A stretch of DNA of 64,000 nt, from NCBI GenBank assembly GCA_963920765.1, contig OY987244.1, forward strand, positions 5,644,501 through 5,708,500, read 5' to 3'. Positions 24,290 to 36,239 of the stretch are shown here, piece after piece. The stretch is from Ulota crispa (lineage: Eukaryota; Streptophyta; Bryopsida; Orthotrichales; Orthotrichaceae). The translations under genes were made by a program, and so were the position numbers. The notes beneath the pieces are model-generated. The model saw only the letters and a program-made list of their open reading frames with translations, did not search any database and had not been told where the DNA came from. Within the stretch, counting starts at the first letter, position 1. Each line of letters begins with the position of its first letter.

Positions 24290-24747
24290 GGGGCAGTGTA
24301 CACTACATCCCACGTCCCATCTTTGCAAGTCTCACCTCAACATGAGATCCCAATTTAGTTGGGTTATTTAGGACAAAAAAGAATACCAAAGAAAGTTATG
24401 AATATTTTATGCAAAAATATTGGTGGGACTTGGGTTGAAAATTGGATCTAGAAAAATGGTTTACCCAAACCTTGAGTGAAGTCCCACCTTCTTAAGCACC
24501 AAAACTTCCAAAAAGTGCTAATGTGTAAGCAGCTAGGGCATGAGACTTGGGATGCAGTGTGAAATGCCAAGTCCCAATTTTTTGCTCTACACTTGAGGCT
24601 CTACACCAATCAAATTCTTAGATTTCAGTGGAACATGGGATGTGGGGACATATTGTGAATTGCCAAGTCCCAACTTTTTGCTCTACATCAATCATATTCT
24701 TAGATTTTAGTGGGACATGGGACGTGGGACATAGTGTGAACTACCCC
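24290..24747. mobile_element. Inverted-repeat element with internal duplication
   Basis: The left end is GGGGCAGTGTACACTACATC and the right end inverts to GGGGTAGTTCACACTATGTC. A segment of about 100 bp (GTCCCAA...TTTTTGCTCTACA) is directly repeated near 24541 and 24640. The target duplication is unclear and no coding sequence is seen. Confidence 0.65.
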
Positions 24748-25311
24748 AAAATCAAGACATTTGAATCCACATTCAAATTTCCCAAATCCAACCTTTCAAA
24801 GCTAAATGTCTAAGCTCTTACATTTTTTGGCTGGTGCAAAATCAAAACTTTTTCCACCCCCAACCCCAATAAAACCAAACCACTCTCAAACTTTGTAAAG
24901 GTAAGGTAGGAGCACCTTAAATGGACACTTTTGTTAAATCAATTCAAGAAGAAGGTGCACTAAGATTTTGAATACAAATTTCTCTTAGGAAATGGGCACA
25001 AATGGATAGAAAATTGTTTGCATATTATTTTGCAGTTTTATGAATAAAATATGAATTTTTGAAGATGAGGTTGTAGATACACCTATTGTGAACCCTAGAT
25101 ATGTTGTAAATCGGTCATGAACCTTGGGAAAACAAGCATAGAGAAGACCAAATGAGTGGACACAAGAGTCCAAGAATAGATCACTTTAATGCTTAAAATG
25201 GTCACTGTAATCGCTCATATCCATGGTTTGTGTCCTATTTGCCCAACTTCTGGATCCGATACGAGCTGTTTTATAGGTGTCTGTAAATGAATTGTGTCCA
25301 TTTAACCCTTT

Positions 25312-26215
25312 AGAGACCACGAAACCATATTTTGGTTTGGGAGAGTAGTATTTGGCCTATAGAGTAAAATTGCTCAACAATTTGGTAAACAATCTTGAAG
25401 AACGCTTGTGATCACAAGAATTTTGCATCCAACCCAAGAAATGACAATGGAATCGGATATGGGAGTTGATAAATAATAGTGTTTATACATCATGGCCTCA
25501 AAATACGTATCCATATTTGGTCATAGATGGATCAAAGCAACAACACAATACATCAAACATCCAAGAAGAAAGCCACATTTCAATTGTGCGGTCCCAAAAA
25601 ATTTCAAATTGCTCAAGAAATACGCTTGTATTGTTTCTCTATACAGTTGTATCATAATTGTAGTATTTCAAGATCTATTGAAATGGTGCTATCATTTCAT
25701 CTTCAAAATATATTGTCCTACATTTAAGGCCAATTCTTGATTGTTTTCACCGATCGGATTTTCCATAACAATTATCAAATTTCTTGTAGAACCATTTTAG
25801 GGTAGCAAAGAAAATGAGATTTTTGACCCTTTTTGTTTACATAGCTACACCTTGTGATTGCTATTTTTGTCTATATTGTGTGAAACTAGTCATGTTGGAT
25901 AGGTGGGACACCTTGTTTTCTAAAATGTAAGGCTCTTCTCAACTAAAACTTGCATGAAGCGTTAACATTCAAAACCACACAAGCATGAAAAACTAGAAAT
26001 TTCCCATATACGGCTCACTCAATCATTATAATGTTTCACCTTCAACGATAGATCTAGCTGAAATTTTGATACATTACAACACACAAGGTGTCCTTCACAT
26101 TTGTACGGTTGGATTATTCAAATTGGGTCCATATTTGATTCAAATGCACATCTAATTTTATTACCCCGATTTCTAATAGATTTTGAGAAAATATGTGTGA
26201 TCTTTAAAGGGTTAA
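25312..26215. mobile_element. TTAA-bounded element nested in MITE
   Basis: It starts TTAACCCTTTAGAGACC and ends TCTTTAAAGGGTTAA. It is about 904 bp, without a supportable coding sequence. Short overlapping open frames at 25466-25740 look random. Confidence 0.75.
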
Positions 26216-26275
26216 CCCGTAAATGCCCACGCTATCAAACACCGAAATTGGGTGCCGTGGGCATTTACGGGTTAG
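26212..26275. mobile_element. 64-bp palindromic TTAA mini-element
   Basis: It reads TTAACCCGTAAATGCCCACG, then a short loop, then CGTGGGCATTTACGGGTTA. The arms are 19 bp and perfect. It abuts the preceding TTAA element at a shared TTAA. Such an extreme internal deletion leaves little more than the termini. Confidence 0.75.
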
Positions 26276-26524
26276 GGTGCTCCTACCTTAGCTTTTCTGA
26301 AAGCAGAGCCTCCTCCCCGAGGGCTACGGTTCCACAGCCAAACAAGCAAGACATTTCAGCCAGAATCAAAATCAAAAGGGTACCTTGGGAGCTTTATCCA
26401 ATGTGGAAAAAAGCACCGGAGCTCTGTCGCGAGTAGTCAGCGGTTGAGAATCCCAACCCAAACCCAAATCCAAGCCCATCCCTGCAAGCAAGCAAGCGCT
26501 GCGTTGCAGGAGCAAGCTGCGCGC

Positions 26525-26578
26525 AATCCAGAAATCCAGCAATCCAGAAATCCAGCAATCCAGCAATCCAGCATCAAT
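26525..26578 (+). repeat. Short AATCCAGC tandem repeat in SDR 5' leader
   Basis: Several copies of AATCCAG(A/C) with spacer AA or A lie about 90-140 bp upstream of the SDR start codon, presumably in its 5' UTR. Downstream is a GCTCT repeat near 26590. The reverse strand is open through here for 157 codons, which I take as a composition effect. Confidence 0.6.
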
Positions 26579-26663
26579 CAAGCGCAGCTCTGCTCTGCTC
26601 TGCTCTCGTGGTGGTGGAGCACCAAGCAAGCCAAGTAGCAAGCAATAGCAAGCAGTGGCAGCC

Positions 26664-29600
26664 ATGGCGGACCTTATCCAGTGCAAGGCCATCGTCACAA
26701 CCACCTCCCCGCTCAATTCGCTTTTTCCCACCACCCAACCAACGCCTCGCACCAGCAATCTGCTGCATCCCCGGAGGAGGAGGTGGACGAGGGGCGTGGT
26801 GCGAGCTGCGAAGAAGAAGGACGACCCAGAACCCAAAGAGCCCAAGCCTTCCTTCTCCTTGGGCGACCAGTTGCTCGATTACATCGAAGGTATGTGCTTG
26901 CTGCCCCCTTTGTGCGACACACCTTTGCAGCTTTCCATTGCAGCCCTTTTCACCACAACCTGATTGAGCCTTTGCAGTTGAAAACTGTTCTTGTGTTCAA
27001 GTCTCTCTTTTCTACCTTTTGCTGATTACCATGTTTTGCATATATTTTGGTGATTTTGAACCTGAATGACTCCATTTGAAGTATTCTAAAAGCCAATGTG
27101 ACGTATTTGGGATGCTTCACAGGATAATTGTGGTACAAATGTGTCTTGTTCTTGTTTGGAAGAATATGCTCCAAGTGCCGATTCCGAATTTTGAGATTTA
27201 CTGGCAAAATTTTGACATTTCTCGTTTTCAACTGGTTTTGTTGAGTACATGCATTGGATACTGCAATTTAGACATTTTTGAAATTCGGTTTTTATACCGT
27301 AGATTCAAATTTCAACCGGTTTTTTTTTGGCGTTTAGTTTTGTTGACTTTCTATTGTTTTTTCGGATCTCCGTATAAGGTAGCTGCACGCATGGGCGTGA
27401 CGTCCCCATGGGCGTCACTGACCTAGTCAAGGTGCTTATGGATAAGTGATATTCATGGGTGACAAAGTGATGGTTGTGGGTGACTCCATGACAGTTTTGA
27501 GTACCCATTTCACTATTTAAGAACCAACAAGCCTTGTTTTTAGCATCTCTTACACATGGTCCCTACAATTTCAATGATTTTGGACTTTGAAAAATCTTTG
27601 TGAACAAATGCTTGCAGTTGGAACCTTGAAATTGATGCCAATATTTTTGGTTTCCGTTTCCTAACTTACAGTATATTTTTCAAAGTTAGTCAATTGTTTT
27701 ACCTACTCCAAAACCCTTATTTCCACGCTTATGGGTGCGCCTACCTTACATTGCATTGGCTTTTAACACTAGTGAAAGGGAGTACTGAAACTTCTCCACC
27801 TGGCCTATTCTTTAGTGCAGTACAATCAGGCAAGGCCTGAACTCATGAAAGAAGTACACACTCTGAGTTTTGCAGTGTTTTTATATGTGTTCAGGTGGTC
27901 CAAAATTAAGGAAATGGTATGGCGCTCCTGATCAACTCCCCAAGGATGGCGGTGATGACCAACAAGACGACGATTCTAAAGGTGGCAAAACACATCTCAA
28001 GACTTCTTTCTTTTTTTTCAATTGATTCTGACTCTTAAAGGTGGATTGGAGAGATTTTTCTCTCGATTTTGAGCTTGAGTACTTCAATGCTTAATTAGAT
28101 GTGGCACTTTCTATGACTCCAGACTTCATCAAAGAAGAAGAGAAAGAAGGCCCTCGCGATGCTGTGTTGGTCACGGATGCTGACAGCGAAACTGGCCAGG
28201 TACTCTGTCACCCTTCTGAAAAAGCAGTTAAAAGTTTGCAAACATCAAAATTCTGCAAAATAATTTACAGCCTAAGAAAATTCCAGAAAGACGATCTTTC
28301 ATTTTTGCAAATTTTTGTTTTTATGATTCAGAACTTTGCACGAATATCATGAATCACCCAATGATGATCAAGCTAGTCATAGAGTTTGAAGAATAGGCAA
28401 AAAATTATCTCTCAAAGCACTCAGCCCCTACTGTAAGCATTTGAAAGCACTCATTGTTGGACGCTGACTCTCTTAGGAGTAAGGAGTTTATCAAACAAAG
28501 AGAAAAATGGTGGAGACACTTTTGTGGTTTTGAGTGAATATAGAGAGTGGTGCAAAACAGCACTATTGGAAAGCTCCGAGGTGTCTTTTAAGAAGCTTTT
28601 AATTGGATGGTGAAAGAAGTAGTTTGGTGTGGGGAATTTTTGCACTGCATTTAGGGCTTCAATAACACGTTTTTTTCTTGTAATTTGCGTTGGTTGTAGC
28701 TTCTGGTGCTGGCACTGATATTGAAGAGGATGCGTGTTCGTGCACTGGTGCGAGATGCTAAAGTTGCAACTGCTGCATTCGGTCCTTACGTGGAGGTAAC
28801 TTTAACACTCTCTGAAACATTACAAAGCCTTTCTGTATTAAGAGAATGAGTATGTTTTGTAGGCGCTTCACGCTGTATCTCTTAATTTTTCTTGACTTTT
28901 CAGGGGATTTTTCACCCTCCCTCTGAATGCCTTTTTCTCTCCCTCCCTCTCTCTAATAGAACTTGTAATGTTAATAGAGAATTATATTGTGTGACACAAA
29001 TTGAGGTTTTATATTAGAAATGCCTTGGATTGTTGCATTAATACTTGGGGGTTTGTGTTTTGGATGGGGATGTTTTGGTGAACAGCCAGTTGTAGGAGAT
29101 GTAGCAGATCCAACAAGCCTGAAGAAAGCGTTGCTAGGGGTTCGAGCTGTCATTTGTCCAACCAAGGTAAAAGAAATTGGGGTTCTAAATAAATCTGAAC
29201 TTTTTAGGAAACTTGTAGATAAACTTTGTATAAGGTAATGGTTGACAAAGAGAGTATAACTACAAAATTTGGGCTGATGTGGAGGGTAAAGCTTGACGAG
29301 GATGTTTTTCCGTTTTTTCCCATGATGCTTGATGAGGAGAGTATTTGCCTAATGTGAATAAAAATCAGCGCAAGGACATGGATGAGCTTGTGGACAAAGA
29401 ACTGTAATCTCGAAATACGCAAGTTTTCTTGCATAATGCTCTTAAATCCCTAAACTTACAAAATAATCCGCCTTGGAATTGACTAGCACATTATTTCCCT
29501 AGGGTGGTTTAACACAATCTTCTTGTTGAATGTTTCAGGTCGGCGCCATTGCAAACTTGGCAAGTGTGAAAGGCCTAGAACACATAATCTTCATGTCCCA

Positions 29601-32600
29601 GGTAATTTCTGAAACAAGGATTCTGCAAATGCTATGTTTAACTAGGAATGGACTGATCATGTAACCATGAAACTTTCTATGTTCTTCAACGTTGGAAGTT
29701 CTAACAAGGTTTTGTATGTCTCCCAATATTTTGTAAATATCTTACAATATTTCACAAGCATTTTTTTATGCTTAAAAAACAAGGACAAATTTTAGATCAT
29801 TACTTACTATAGATCTAACAAAGAGCTGCTTGTTTTGCCACGCAAGCGGCTACAAGTCGAGCCTAGCAAGACAAGACTTGTAGCCGCTCACGGGGCAAAA
29901 CAAACAGCTCTACCCGCTCAAAAGCGTTAAAAGCAAAAGGGGCTTGTTTTGCCATGTAGTAATCGATCCTTGTTGCAGAATTGATCCTCTCTGCATAATT
30001 GGTCCCTGTTGCAGATTTGCAATTGAAAATCAACACAAAAACAGCAAAACACGCCCCTTTTGCTTCTAATGTATTGACTTTGGATAGAGTATATTTGGTT
30101 AAATCATACAAATATCCTTTGTTGGATATAAGGTTTTTTTGTGCACTCGTACCAACAAAATGGCACATATCAACTCCCAAGTACTCAACCTTAAAAACCC
30201 CAAAATCTCCACCTTGGATACCCAGAGTCAATTACAGTACCTTTCAAAACGTGTTTTTGAATCCGTCAAAAAGTGCAAAAGCATGATGAGCATATATACA
30301 TATTTTGGGATTGCTAAGGGAGTGACTGAAGGCTTGCAGTTGGCTGCATACAGAAACGAAGGTGGTTTTGCAGCGCTGTTTCAAGGGAAGAATCGTCGCC
30401 AGGCTGAGCAAGCCGAGGCCGCCATCGCTGCCACTGGAATTCCTTACACCATCGTCAGACCTGGAGCTCTTCGTGACGAACCCGGCGGTCGACTAGGCTT
30501 TCAATTCGCTCAGGTTTGCTCTTTTATTTTTTTGTCAAGTCCTTTTTGAAACACCAAAGCCCTCCCCATTCCTTATGGATTTGTTGTGAGGGTTCAACCT
30601 GTGCTCCATTGAAGTTGTTTGGCAACCTCCATTAGAGCATCTCTTGCAACCCTGCAATTATCCAGGTCCCTTCAGTTCTTTTTTGTTTGTTTAAGGGGAT
30701 GGCCACTTGTATCCCCAATAGTCCAACCCCCTAAGTATAGGGCCAACCAATCACAAGTCAAGGATCTTCCAAAAGCAATGAAGTAAGCTATGACTACAAA
30801 AAAATATAACTTGTAGAGAGTTTAGAGACCCCTTCAAATATGGCTTATTTGAAGGGGGAAGATAAATGTAGAGGTTGACATCGCTAGAATTGGTTGCTTT
30901 TCATCCAGATTTGAGAGGGGTCAAGACATTTGGAGGGTTGCAGGAGAGGCTCTTAGGTGTATATAACCCTTTTGCCACAAACTTCATTTCTCAAAGAATA
31001 TTGTGATTTTATCAAAATTTGTATTGAGAGCTTGCCTATTGCAATTTTTTTCTTTGCTCAAAAGCGGTACAAGTTTTCTTTAGAGGAAATGTTCAACAAG
31101 AAATTAAGTTTTCCATTTTTGAGTGGGTGAAATCTTTGAAACGCTTCCCTAATCTTGTTAAGAGAGTGTTTATGGTTTCCCACACCAACCAAGTACAGTA
31201 AAACCTGTTTGAAAACATATTGTGTAAGTGAGTAACCTCCATACAAATGAAAATTAACTTTTTGGCCTCAATCAACAAATTAATGTATTGGTGCATCAAG
31301 GTTGAATAATTTGTGTAAGTGTATATCTTATTTTGGCTCTAGTTATATTCAATTAGACACGTGTTGTGTAGTGTTTATTTGTCAATATGGGGGTGTTAAG
31401 TTCCATTAGCTAATTGGAGGTTAAGTGCATTATTATTACAAGTATGCCTTCCACGCTTGGCTGCATGTCTCTCTTTTCATGTGACTTTTTGCCCTCCCTT
31501 TCCTTATCTTTTCCTTTCCCTCCCCTCCTCAAATTTCCTTCCATGCCTTTTCCTCTCCCTCCCCCTCCCTTGAATATCAAATTTTGGGTGAGGGAGAGAC
31601 ACCTAATGCTTGACTCCCAACACTTTATAATAGAATATTCCAAACTCATAACAGAGAATTTAGAAAAAAGTTCCAATGTCTTTTTACCCTCTCATTGGGT
31701 GCCTTTTCCTCTCTCTTCCCCTATCTAATAGAACTTGTGATGTTAATAGATAACCATATTATGAGACAGACAACCCACTCTTTATAATACACATAGATGT
31801 GCTTGCATTTGCAAGGTTACTAATAGGGAGTAATACTTTCAAGTTTTCTTAGTAAATTTTGTTGCTTTGTCCAAACTTAGGGAGGTAATTAGTGGAAATG
31901 TCATTGCAAAGTAGTTGTCCAAGTCCATCTTGGACAATGAAACAAGAAGCATTTAACATGAAAAATGGACTATATTCTATGAAAAGTCAAATCTAGAATT
32001 TTGGTTGAGGAAAATTGAGTTCATGTTTTGTAAATATTGCATTATATCTTCCTCATAAATAGTAGAGAAGTGAGAAAACACAATATGAACTTGTTATTTT
32101 TTTATTTTTTCATCAAATTTTGTTGACTCCTTTTTTTTTCATGGATTTTTTTCATTTTATCAAATTCCACGTTAGGTTTTGTGATATGAAATGCTCTTCA
32201 TGGGATGTGCAGGCTGAGCCCATTACTGGATCTATTACCCGTGAAGATGCCGCTGCCATCTGTGTGCGGGCTCTCAGCCGGCCTCCTCAGCAAGCTCTCA
32301 TCTTTGAGGTAATCCCTCTCCACTTTAGGTACCTTGTAATAAGGCCACCAGTCCTTTTAACCAATTTCCTGCATAGAGCACTTGTAAATATCATAAATAA
32401 AAAGGTTTAAAAACGGTTGCCATACTGCATGACCCTTATAACCAGCAACTCTCGAATTTGAGCGTCCAGTCTACTACTCTGTCAAAAAAAACTTTCAAAA
32501 ATACGAGCCATGAAGTCTAGGTTATGTTCTTATTAGTGGAACTGCTTTTGAACTAATGGGTGTATGTGTTGTGTTTTAGTAATTCTTGTTGCAGCAATTT

Positions 32601-32912
32601 AGTTGGTTATAAGTGTCATGCATTATAGCATTTTAATACAAAAGAGTCATTTTGGAATTTGCTTTGTCCTCAAATAATTTGGGAGACTCAAAATGGGTGC
32701 ACTTTTGTTGTCTATTTGTGTGGTTTTGTTGCATATTAATCAAGTGGAAAGTGAACTTTTCTACTCTTCTTTGGTTTTGAAAACTTTTTTTGTGTTTTTT
32801 TATTGAACCTTGGGTATTGTTCATTGAGCAGGTTGCAAACAAGAAGGAAAAATCTGGAGATTGGAAAGCTGTTTTCAGCGAGCTTAAGGAAACTTCAAAT
32901 TCTTATACATGA
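26664..32912 (+). CDS. Atypical SDR-fold NAD(P)-binding-like protein, plastid-targeted
   Basis: Nine exons (26664-26889, 27895-27981, 28099-28199, 28700-28795, 29086-29166, 29539-29601, 30340-30513, 32213-32308, 32832-32912) total 1,005 nt, or 334 residues plus stop. Residues 1-49 resemble a plastid transit peptide (Ser/Thr/Arg-rich, with a likely cleavage near VVRAA). An acidic linker around 95-105 is followed by the Rossmann start VLVTDADSETGQ (127-138), RVRALVRDAK, GDVADPTSLKKALLGV, HIIFMSQ, a Lys/Arg/Glu helix (235-245), YTIVRPGAL (254-262) and REDAAAICVRAL. This order matches plant plastid NAD(P)-binding Rossmann-fold proteins of the atypical SDR type. The usual TGxxGxxG loop is degenerate, so cofactor binding is uncertain. 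Reaction unknown. The ATG at 26664 is the first in frame with an ACC/GCC-type context (GCAGCCATGG). Confidence 0.85.
27375..27748. mobile_element. TA-bounded MITE in SDR intron 1
   Basis: The ends are TAAGGTAGCTGCACGCATGG and CATGGGTGCGCC-like sequence closing in GCGCCTACCTTA. The interior includes tandem GGGCGTGACGTCCCCATGGG. It shares only the ends with the other AAGGTAG elements. It lies in intron 26890-27894. Confidence 0.75.
28895..28995. repeat. Dispersed TC-rich repeat fragment in SDR intron
   Basis: A fragment with TTTTCACCCTCCCTC and AATAGAACTTGTAATGTTAA, shared with 31437-31790. It lies in intron 28796-29085. Confidence 0.55.
29823..29910. repeat. 88-bp hairpin in SDR intron 6
   Basis: The left arm has GAGCTGCTTGTTTTGCC and AGCGGCTACAAGTC. 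The right arm has GACTTGTAGCCGCT and GGCAAAACAAACAGCTC. The two nearly perfect arm blocks flank a short loop. It may be a foldback MITE or a hairpin RNA source; there is no evidence to choose between them. Confidence 0.75.
29932..30064. repeat. Second inverted repeat beside the hairpin
   Basis: AGCAAAAGGGGCTTGTTTTG at 29932 pairs with CAAAACACGCCCCTTTTGCT ending at 30064. The arms are about 21 bp. Its arm shares TTGTTTTGCC with the hairpin at 29823-29910, suggesting a common origin. Confidence 0.65.
30634..30952. mobile_element. PIF/Harbinger-like MITE, copy 1
   Basis: The ends are GAGCATCTCTTGCAACCC and GGGTTGCAGGAGAGGCTC, flanked by TTA on both sides (30631-30633 and 30953-30955). The 3-bp TWA duplication is the PIF/Harbinger signature. 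It lies in the SDR intron 30514-32212. Confidence 0.8.
31437..31790. repeat. Dispersed TC-rich repeat in SDR intron 7
   Basis: It starts ACAAGTATGCCTTCCACG, as does the copy near 50940 (ACAAGTATGCCTTGCACACG). It contains CCCTCCC tracts and CTTTATAATAGAA. The open frames on both strands come from the pyrimidine-rich tract. Confidence 0.6.
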
Positions 32913-34585
32913 GAATAAGAATTCTGGTAAAATCCATTATGGATGCCACTGCACCTGCTGTAGCTTTATTTCTTCAGCACTCAATTTCCAGTAATTCTCC
33001 AACTCTTGACTATTCTTTTGTTTCATAATCCAAACATGTAATTAGTGTAGAGTTGAGAGCGTCTCAAAGAGATCTCCTTGTAAACCACCGACAAGCCTGT
33101 AGGTTTCTGAAAACTGAGTTCAGCCTTGTGAATGGAGAAGCTCTCTCACAGATTATTGTCAGCACTAATGGGCCAGCCTTAGGGTGTTTCAAATCTCGGT
33201 ATATTTTGCAGCTGAATGTGTTTTTTTCCTCCTTTCCTTCTGCAATTTTTTTGCAATTTTTTTCAAATTTTCATGGTGGTTTCCAGGCTTGTGTTTGTCT
33301 TTTCCCTTGTTTCCTCATACAAGAGAGCTCATGCTTGCACTTCTGCACACCTTGTTAGGTGCGCAATACTTTTTGGTAACGCAATATTGTGTAACGAAGT
33401 TGTTTTGTAGGGCAAAATTGTTTGTAGAGAGTTAAAAATTACCCGATTGGGTCAAAGGAACTAGACCTTGTCTGGTCATGATCAACGTTTGTAAATATGG
33501 CTAAATTTTAAAAAATTATCATCAATTTTGCTCCTTTATTTCATTTTGTATATACAAATGATGTGAATTTTAGATTATTAAATTTGGAATTTCAGCACAT
33601 TTAATAGTGGTCTTTTTTTTTTTTATATGGAGAAATTTGCAGAAGGAGTGTGAAATGAAAATACACTTGAAAATTGGGGTAATGTTTGAAAGTAATACAA
33701 ATGGGAGCACATTCACAATGATCATGTTGCCCTTTGTTTTGTTCATCTCTTGCCACTTGCCCTATGGTCACAATATTTTGGAGGCCCTTTGTTGGCCACT
33801 TGGTGCTATCCTTTATCCTTTATTCATCACTTGATGCTGATTGTCCTTTGTTGTTGGTCACCAATTGCTTGTTGATCTTTGCCCAACTTTTGGTACTCTC
33901 AAGGATCCCTCATTGACAATGTCAATCACATGTCCAAGTGTTGTGTGTCCCAAGAACTTCTTGCCACACTTTCTATGATGCACTTTGATCTTCCATTGTA
34001 TTTTTTTTGGCAACACTAGAGGCAAATCCTTTGGTCTTGTGCCTTGCAAACACACTAATATTGTGGTTGTGCCCTTATTTATGATTACTTTCAAATTGTG
34101 CCCCTATATGTAATTATATGTCAATGTTGTAAACCCCCGCTTTATCTTGTAAACATAAGAATGTGATTTCTATATTTGTGTGAAAGGTTAGTGTATTTAG
34201 CAATGATTTTAGCAACTTGAGTTTATTATGAAAATCACATATGGAATCACTAGTTGCTAACATTAGATGACGGTAATTTACTTTGTAAAGTCTTCAATAA
34301 TTGTTTGTGCAATTGATACCTTTTTGTTGTGTTGGGAGATTTTAAAGTTTGAGAATGAAAACCTTATTTTCCTAAGGCTATTTGCAAGAGAAACTATAGT
34401 TTTTTTGAACAAAATTTCAAATTTTCCCATGTAAAATCAAAAATGGTTATGCACCTAGCTAGGTACACAAAAATGCAAGCATGGGCTCCCTTGCATGAGA
34501 AAACAAGGAAATCTCTATAAAAATTTGAATTATTTTTCTTGCAATAAAGCCCTAAAAAATTTATTTTCCAAAAGGTGCTTCTCCT
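32913..34585. other. SDR 3' flank and intergenic DNA
   Basis: The first several hundred bases are probably the SDR 3' UTR. A short reverse-strand open frame at 33858-34094 has an even composition but matches no family I know. No other gene is seen. Confidence 0.4.
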
Positions 34586-35349
34586 TTAACCCCTGAACGC
34601 CCCAGTAATGGGATCCCGTTGGTGGGGATTTCATATGCTTTTTTGAGATCCCAAATCTAATTTTTTGATCTAACTATAAACTACAATTATGAAGGCATTC
34701 AAGTTATTCATGCTAATGGAGTAATGGCAAGGAAAGTCAACTATTGTACAAGTGTTGCAAGGGATTTGATTGGGTGAAACACCATACGGAGCGTGGTGGC
34801 AAGCATGGTTTTATAAGCTACAGCCGGTCAACATCCCTTGCAAGCTTCCTTGTGTGTGCTTTGTGGTAGCAGGAAAGTTGTTGGCAAGGGTCCAAGCATG
34901 TTCTAAACTCTTATTATGGCAACTATCATGAACTGTGCCGATCATTGTTTCCCATGCAATAGCAATTTGAAGCCCCAAAACTTGACATAAAAAGAAGTGC
35001 AATCTTCAATAATTTACAAGTGTGTGCATTCACATCTAATCTTGCTGCTCACAAAATTTAAGATGAATTAGGGACTTGTACATAGAATTTTGTAAAAATC
35101 ATCAAATAGCAACTATTTACCAAAAATGAGATTTTGCCATCACATGTTGTTTGATCAAATGTTATAGTCTTCCATTTCCCACAGTCAATTGTTCCCAAAA
35201 ATTACAAGTCATTTTTTAAATAGGTGTACCACTATTTTCAATGGTCACTTTTTGTGAATCATTGGATTGACTGAGATACAATGCATCAAAGTTATCGATT
35301 TCCAAAATACTTGATTTTGGTGAATACAGCCTGGGCGCTCAGGGGTTAA
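34586..35349. mobile_element. TTAA-bounded element, family A (copy 2)
   Basis: It starts TTAACCCCTGAACGCCCC and ends GGGCGCTCAGGGGTTAA. At 764 bp it is the simplest family A copy and lacks the inserts found in the copies at 14.5 and 56.5 kb. It is therefore a good reference for those nested insertions. Confidence 0.85.
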
Positions 35350-36239
35350 ATCCCCTATTCAAACATTCATTTCATGAAGACGCTTTAATGTCACAGTCTA
35401 AGAGCTCAAAGGTACAAGATTGTTGTTGGAGTTTTTTAACATTATGATGATTGATAGTCTTGAACCTAAAAAGACGGTTTGGTAATCACTTGAAGGTGTA
35501 GGAGTTAAGAAACCATTTTGAATTTTTTTTTTCACATGTGTTGAGTCCCTTATTATTACATATGTCTGCAACTCCGGTCTTATGACTCAACTAAGCCCAA
35601 TGAGAGTAAGATAGGAAAGAGCAAGTTTTGAAAGGGATAAATGTGTGGTTTATGTCATATGCAACTAAATATTGACTTTGCAAAGCCCATAAGCAGTAAT
35701 TGTATTGCAGGAGATTTGTCCAAACATTAGGAGATGTGTTCAAAGCATTGAGATATAAGTGTAAAATATTGTGAAATCTATGTCCCATCATTATGAGATC
35801 TTCCTATGTTTTGCACACAAAGTCCAAAAATACATGAATACTGTAGGTGGGGAGCAGATTTGGTTGCCCATTGCCAAATTAATTATTTTTTTGGAAAAAT
35901 CAATTCAACATCAAATTTTATAATTAAATAGGATTAGACACTTTCAAAGAAAGCTATTATTATTTGGCATTCAATAAAAAAAATTAGTAGAATTAAGCCT
36001 TTTTCTAAGCATCTTCCACTTTCTAAAATTAGCCCTTGGTATAAAATTTGCAGTAGATTGAGCCCTCTTGGATTCAACCTTGACCTTCCATTGTTAGTTC
36101 AGCTTATTGACTTTTATAACATTTGGCATTTCAATTTTTGATTTTTTTGACATTGGGCATTTTTGGAGAATATTTTATAGAATAATTAAGCAAAATTTTG
36201 GAGAATTATTTTATGCCAAATCTGCTAACAACCTACAGT
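35350..36239. other. Intergenic, nothing recognised
   Basis: AT-rich DNA with no exon-like segment and no clear element ends. Confidence 0.4.

Larger units (their letters stand above)
24902..26290. mobile_element. TA-bounded MITE, long subfamily copy 3, with nested insertions
   Basis: The left end is TAAGGTAGGAGCACCTTAA and the right end GGGTGCTCCTACCTTA. The left part matches 17425-17893 and 17964-18385. Two TTAA elements (25312-26215 and 26212-26275) sit in the TTAA that belongs to its own right terminus. The MITE ends 374 bp upstream of the SDR start codon, so its end is in the presumed promoter. Confidence 0.8.

Noticed and set aside
26372-26845. 157-codon reverse-strand open frame
   Set aside because: It overlaps the SDR leader and first exon, lacks recognisable domains, and is explained by the GC-rich repeats there.
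33858-34094. 78-codon reverse-strand frame, considered as a retroelement remnant
   Set aside because: I could not identify any reverse transcriptase, integrase or gag motif in it or around it.
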